DNA of 64,000 nt from Plantago ovata (taxonomy: Eukaryota; Streptophyta; Magnoliopsida; Lamiales; Plantaginaceae). Each line of letters begins with the position of its first letter. The first letter of the stretch is position 1. The stretch lies in contig CM051458.1 in assembly GCA_028274465.1 (NCBI GenBank), positions 39,222,744-39,286,743 on the forward strand, read 5' to 3'. Position numbers and translations under genes: made by a program. The notes below the pieces were generated by a model, which was not told the origin of the DNA, ran no database searches, and saw nothing but the letters and a program-made list of their open reading frames with translations. Shown piece by piece: positions 63,181 to 64,000 of this stretch.

Positions 63181-64000
63181 ACAAGGACGTGAAGCTACTG
63201 ACAAAGGCTTAAAAGTCGCTCAACTTGATGAATCTGAGGATGATGACGACTTGTCGGAAAATGAAGATGAACAATCCAAGCGAGACCCAAAAGTCGTTCA
63301 GATTCCTCCTCCTAATTATCTAAGCTATGAAGGAGATTCATTAAGGGCTGAGTTGCTTTTACAAGATGATCAGTTTGCTACTGAACTTAAGGCTCACTCC
63401 TTGACACCTAATTTAGTGCCGTTCCCAAGAGTTGAGGACTTTACTCCCAGAATTCTCGCACTAAAGAAAGTCCATGAAGCCTGCAAAGCTGAAGATGAGG
63501 CATTGCTTGCTGAGAGCCCACTTGACATTGGAAAAATATTGGCTACGGTGCTGAGACGCACTACAACTTTAACCATAGCTCAGAAAGACATAAGTCTTTT
63601 TCACAAGAGCTATGAAGAAGATGTAAGTCAAGCTCTCTTACTGGCAAAAAGTGCTCTTGTCAAAGCTCAGACTATTATGGATGAGAAGGCCGCAACAGAG
63701 AAAAGACATGAAGAGAACATGATGAATATTCAAAAAGAGTTAGCAACAATGAACTCTGACCAACAAGAAATCATCATGAAATATAATAGTCTCAACACTC
63801 TTGCTGAAAATTGCAATGAGTTTTATTCTCTGCACATCACTCCGATGTTGCAATCCATGTCTAAGGGGGAAAAGAAGACTAGAAAAAGCAATCAAACCCC
63901 TCCTACTCCTTCTGTGGATGTGCCACTAGAACCTCTTGCTGAAAGAGAGCAAAGTTCTAAAAGGCAAGCAGAAACTGAGTTAAATTCAGCAAGTACCAAA

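Larger units (their letters stand above)
57580..64000 (+). mobile_element. Ty1/copia element with extra ORF downstream of pol (partial)
   Basis: Contains the 3' end of copia pol (57580-58729), a non-coding zone with hairpins, a polypurine run and a TATA box (58730-59636), and a long extra ORF to the window end. An extra ORF after pol is the hallmark of sirevirus-type copia elements, though I cannot confirm the lineage. No LTR is in the window. The alternative is that the ORF from 59637 belongs to a neighbouring element. Confidence 0.7.
59637..64000 (+). pseudogene. Extra (env-like / putative plant transposon) ORF of the copia element, frameshifted, runs off window
   Basis: Starts at ATG 59637 (MAPKRQSSKSSKSSK). 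One frameshift before 59755 leads to a globular part (PPSYLDTAKCEMLMQWGGFAK, MEFYNNAEIQS, VLKWTDLAEIFQIPTNG; 59755-60249). After further breaks it continues as LNWAKYIFNRLVD and LEHFRIQLRNP (60355-60560). This layout, with an FYxN motif, a short regulatory-looking middle and an NWAxxxF motif, recalls extra ORFs of plant copia elements and 'putative plant transposon' proteins; I assign it by pattern only. A long low-complexity, acidic and Ala/Glu/Gln-rich region follows, with a basic patch (KRRKRKADDD, KRKRTSNKE), three intron-like segments (61712-62080), an acidic run (62520-62625), a TGETPV repeat and a helical coiled-coil stretch (about 63640-63830). From 62252 the frame is open to the window end. 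Function unknown. Confidence 0.6.

Overview
This is a heterochromatic, repeat-only stretch of a flowering-plant (probably eudicot) nuclear genome. The evidence is long satellite arrays, a plant Ty3/gypsy element of the Tat/Grande type, a CACTA (En/Spm) DNA transposon, and a Ty1/copia element with an extra ORF downstream of pol. I see no ordinary host gene, rRNA, tRNA or CRISPR array. Three runs of exactly 100 N (20794-20893, 42347-42446, 57480-57579) are standard unknown-size scaffold gaps, so the window is four contigs placed side by side: A 1-20793, B 20894-42346, C 42447-57479, D 57580-64000. Order and orientation across the gaps should not be taken as proven.

Contig A is a satellite array (1-14297) running into the 3' half of a Ty3/gypsy element (14298-20793). 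Contig B carries the same element half in the opposite orientation (20894-27672), followed by the same satellite inverted (27673-39024). A and B share the same satellite/LTR junction, so they are two copies (alleles, or an inverted duplication) of one insertion, joined head to head across a gap. B has tandemly duplicated satellite blocks that A lacks. The element half holds, in element-sense order: a possible integrase C-terminus, an antisense gene with its own TATA box, leader intron, two coding introns and poly(A) signal, a 66-bp hairpin-bearing tandem repeat, a polypurine tract and the 3' LTR.

In B the satellite is interrupted at 39025 by a CACTA element on the minus strand. It shows the terminus and subterminal palindromes, a multi-exon Transposase_24 (TnpA-type) gene and the C-terminal end of a TNP2-type transposase. 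Contig C (42447-57479) is all satellite, with kilobase-scale segmental duplications. The satellite is a higher-order dimer of two diverged monomers, A about 240 bp and B about 280-290 bp, giving a 517 or 529 bp dimer depending on a 12-bp internal repeat.

Contig D is the 3' part of a Ty1/copia element. It has a decayed reverse transcriptase/RNase H, then a 0.9-kb non-coding zone with a hairpin motif repeated about eight times and a TATA box, then a long extra ORF. That ORF contains three successive intron-like segments, each a multiple of three long and free of stop codons, and runs off the window end. The most unusual signals are the covarying hairpins (58749-59108), the three stop-free intron-like segments (61712-62080), the self-contained antisense gene in the Ty3/gypsy element, and the inverted element/satellite pair with unequal satellite duplication.
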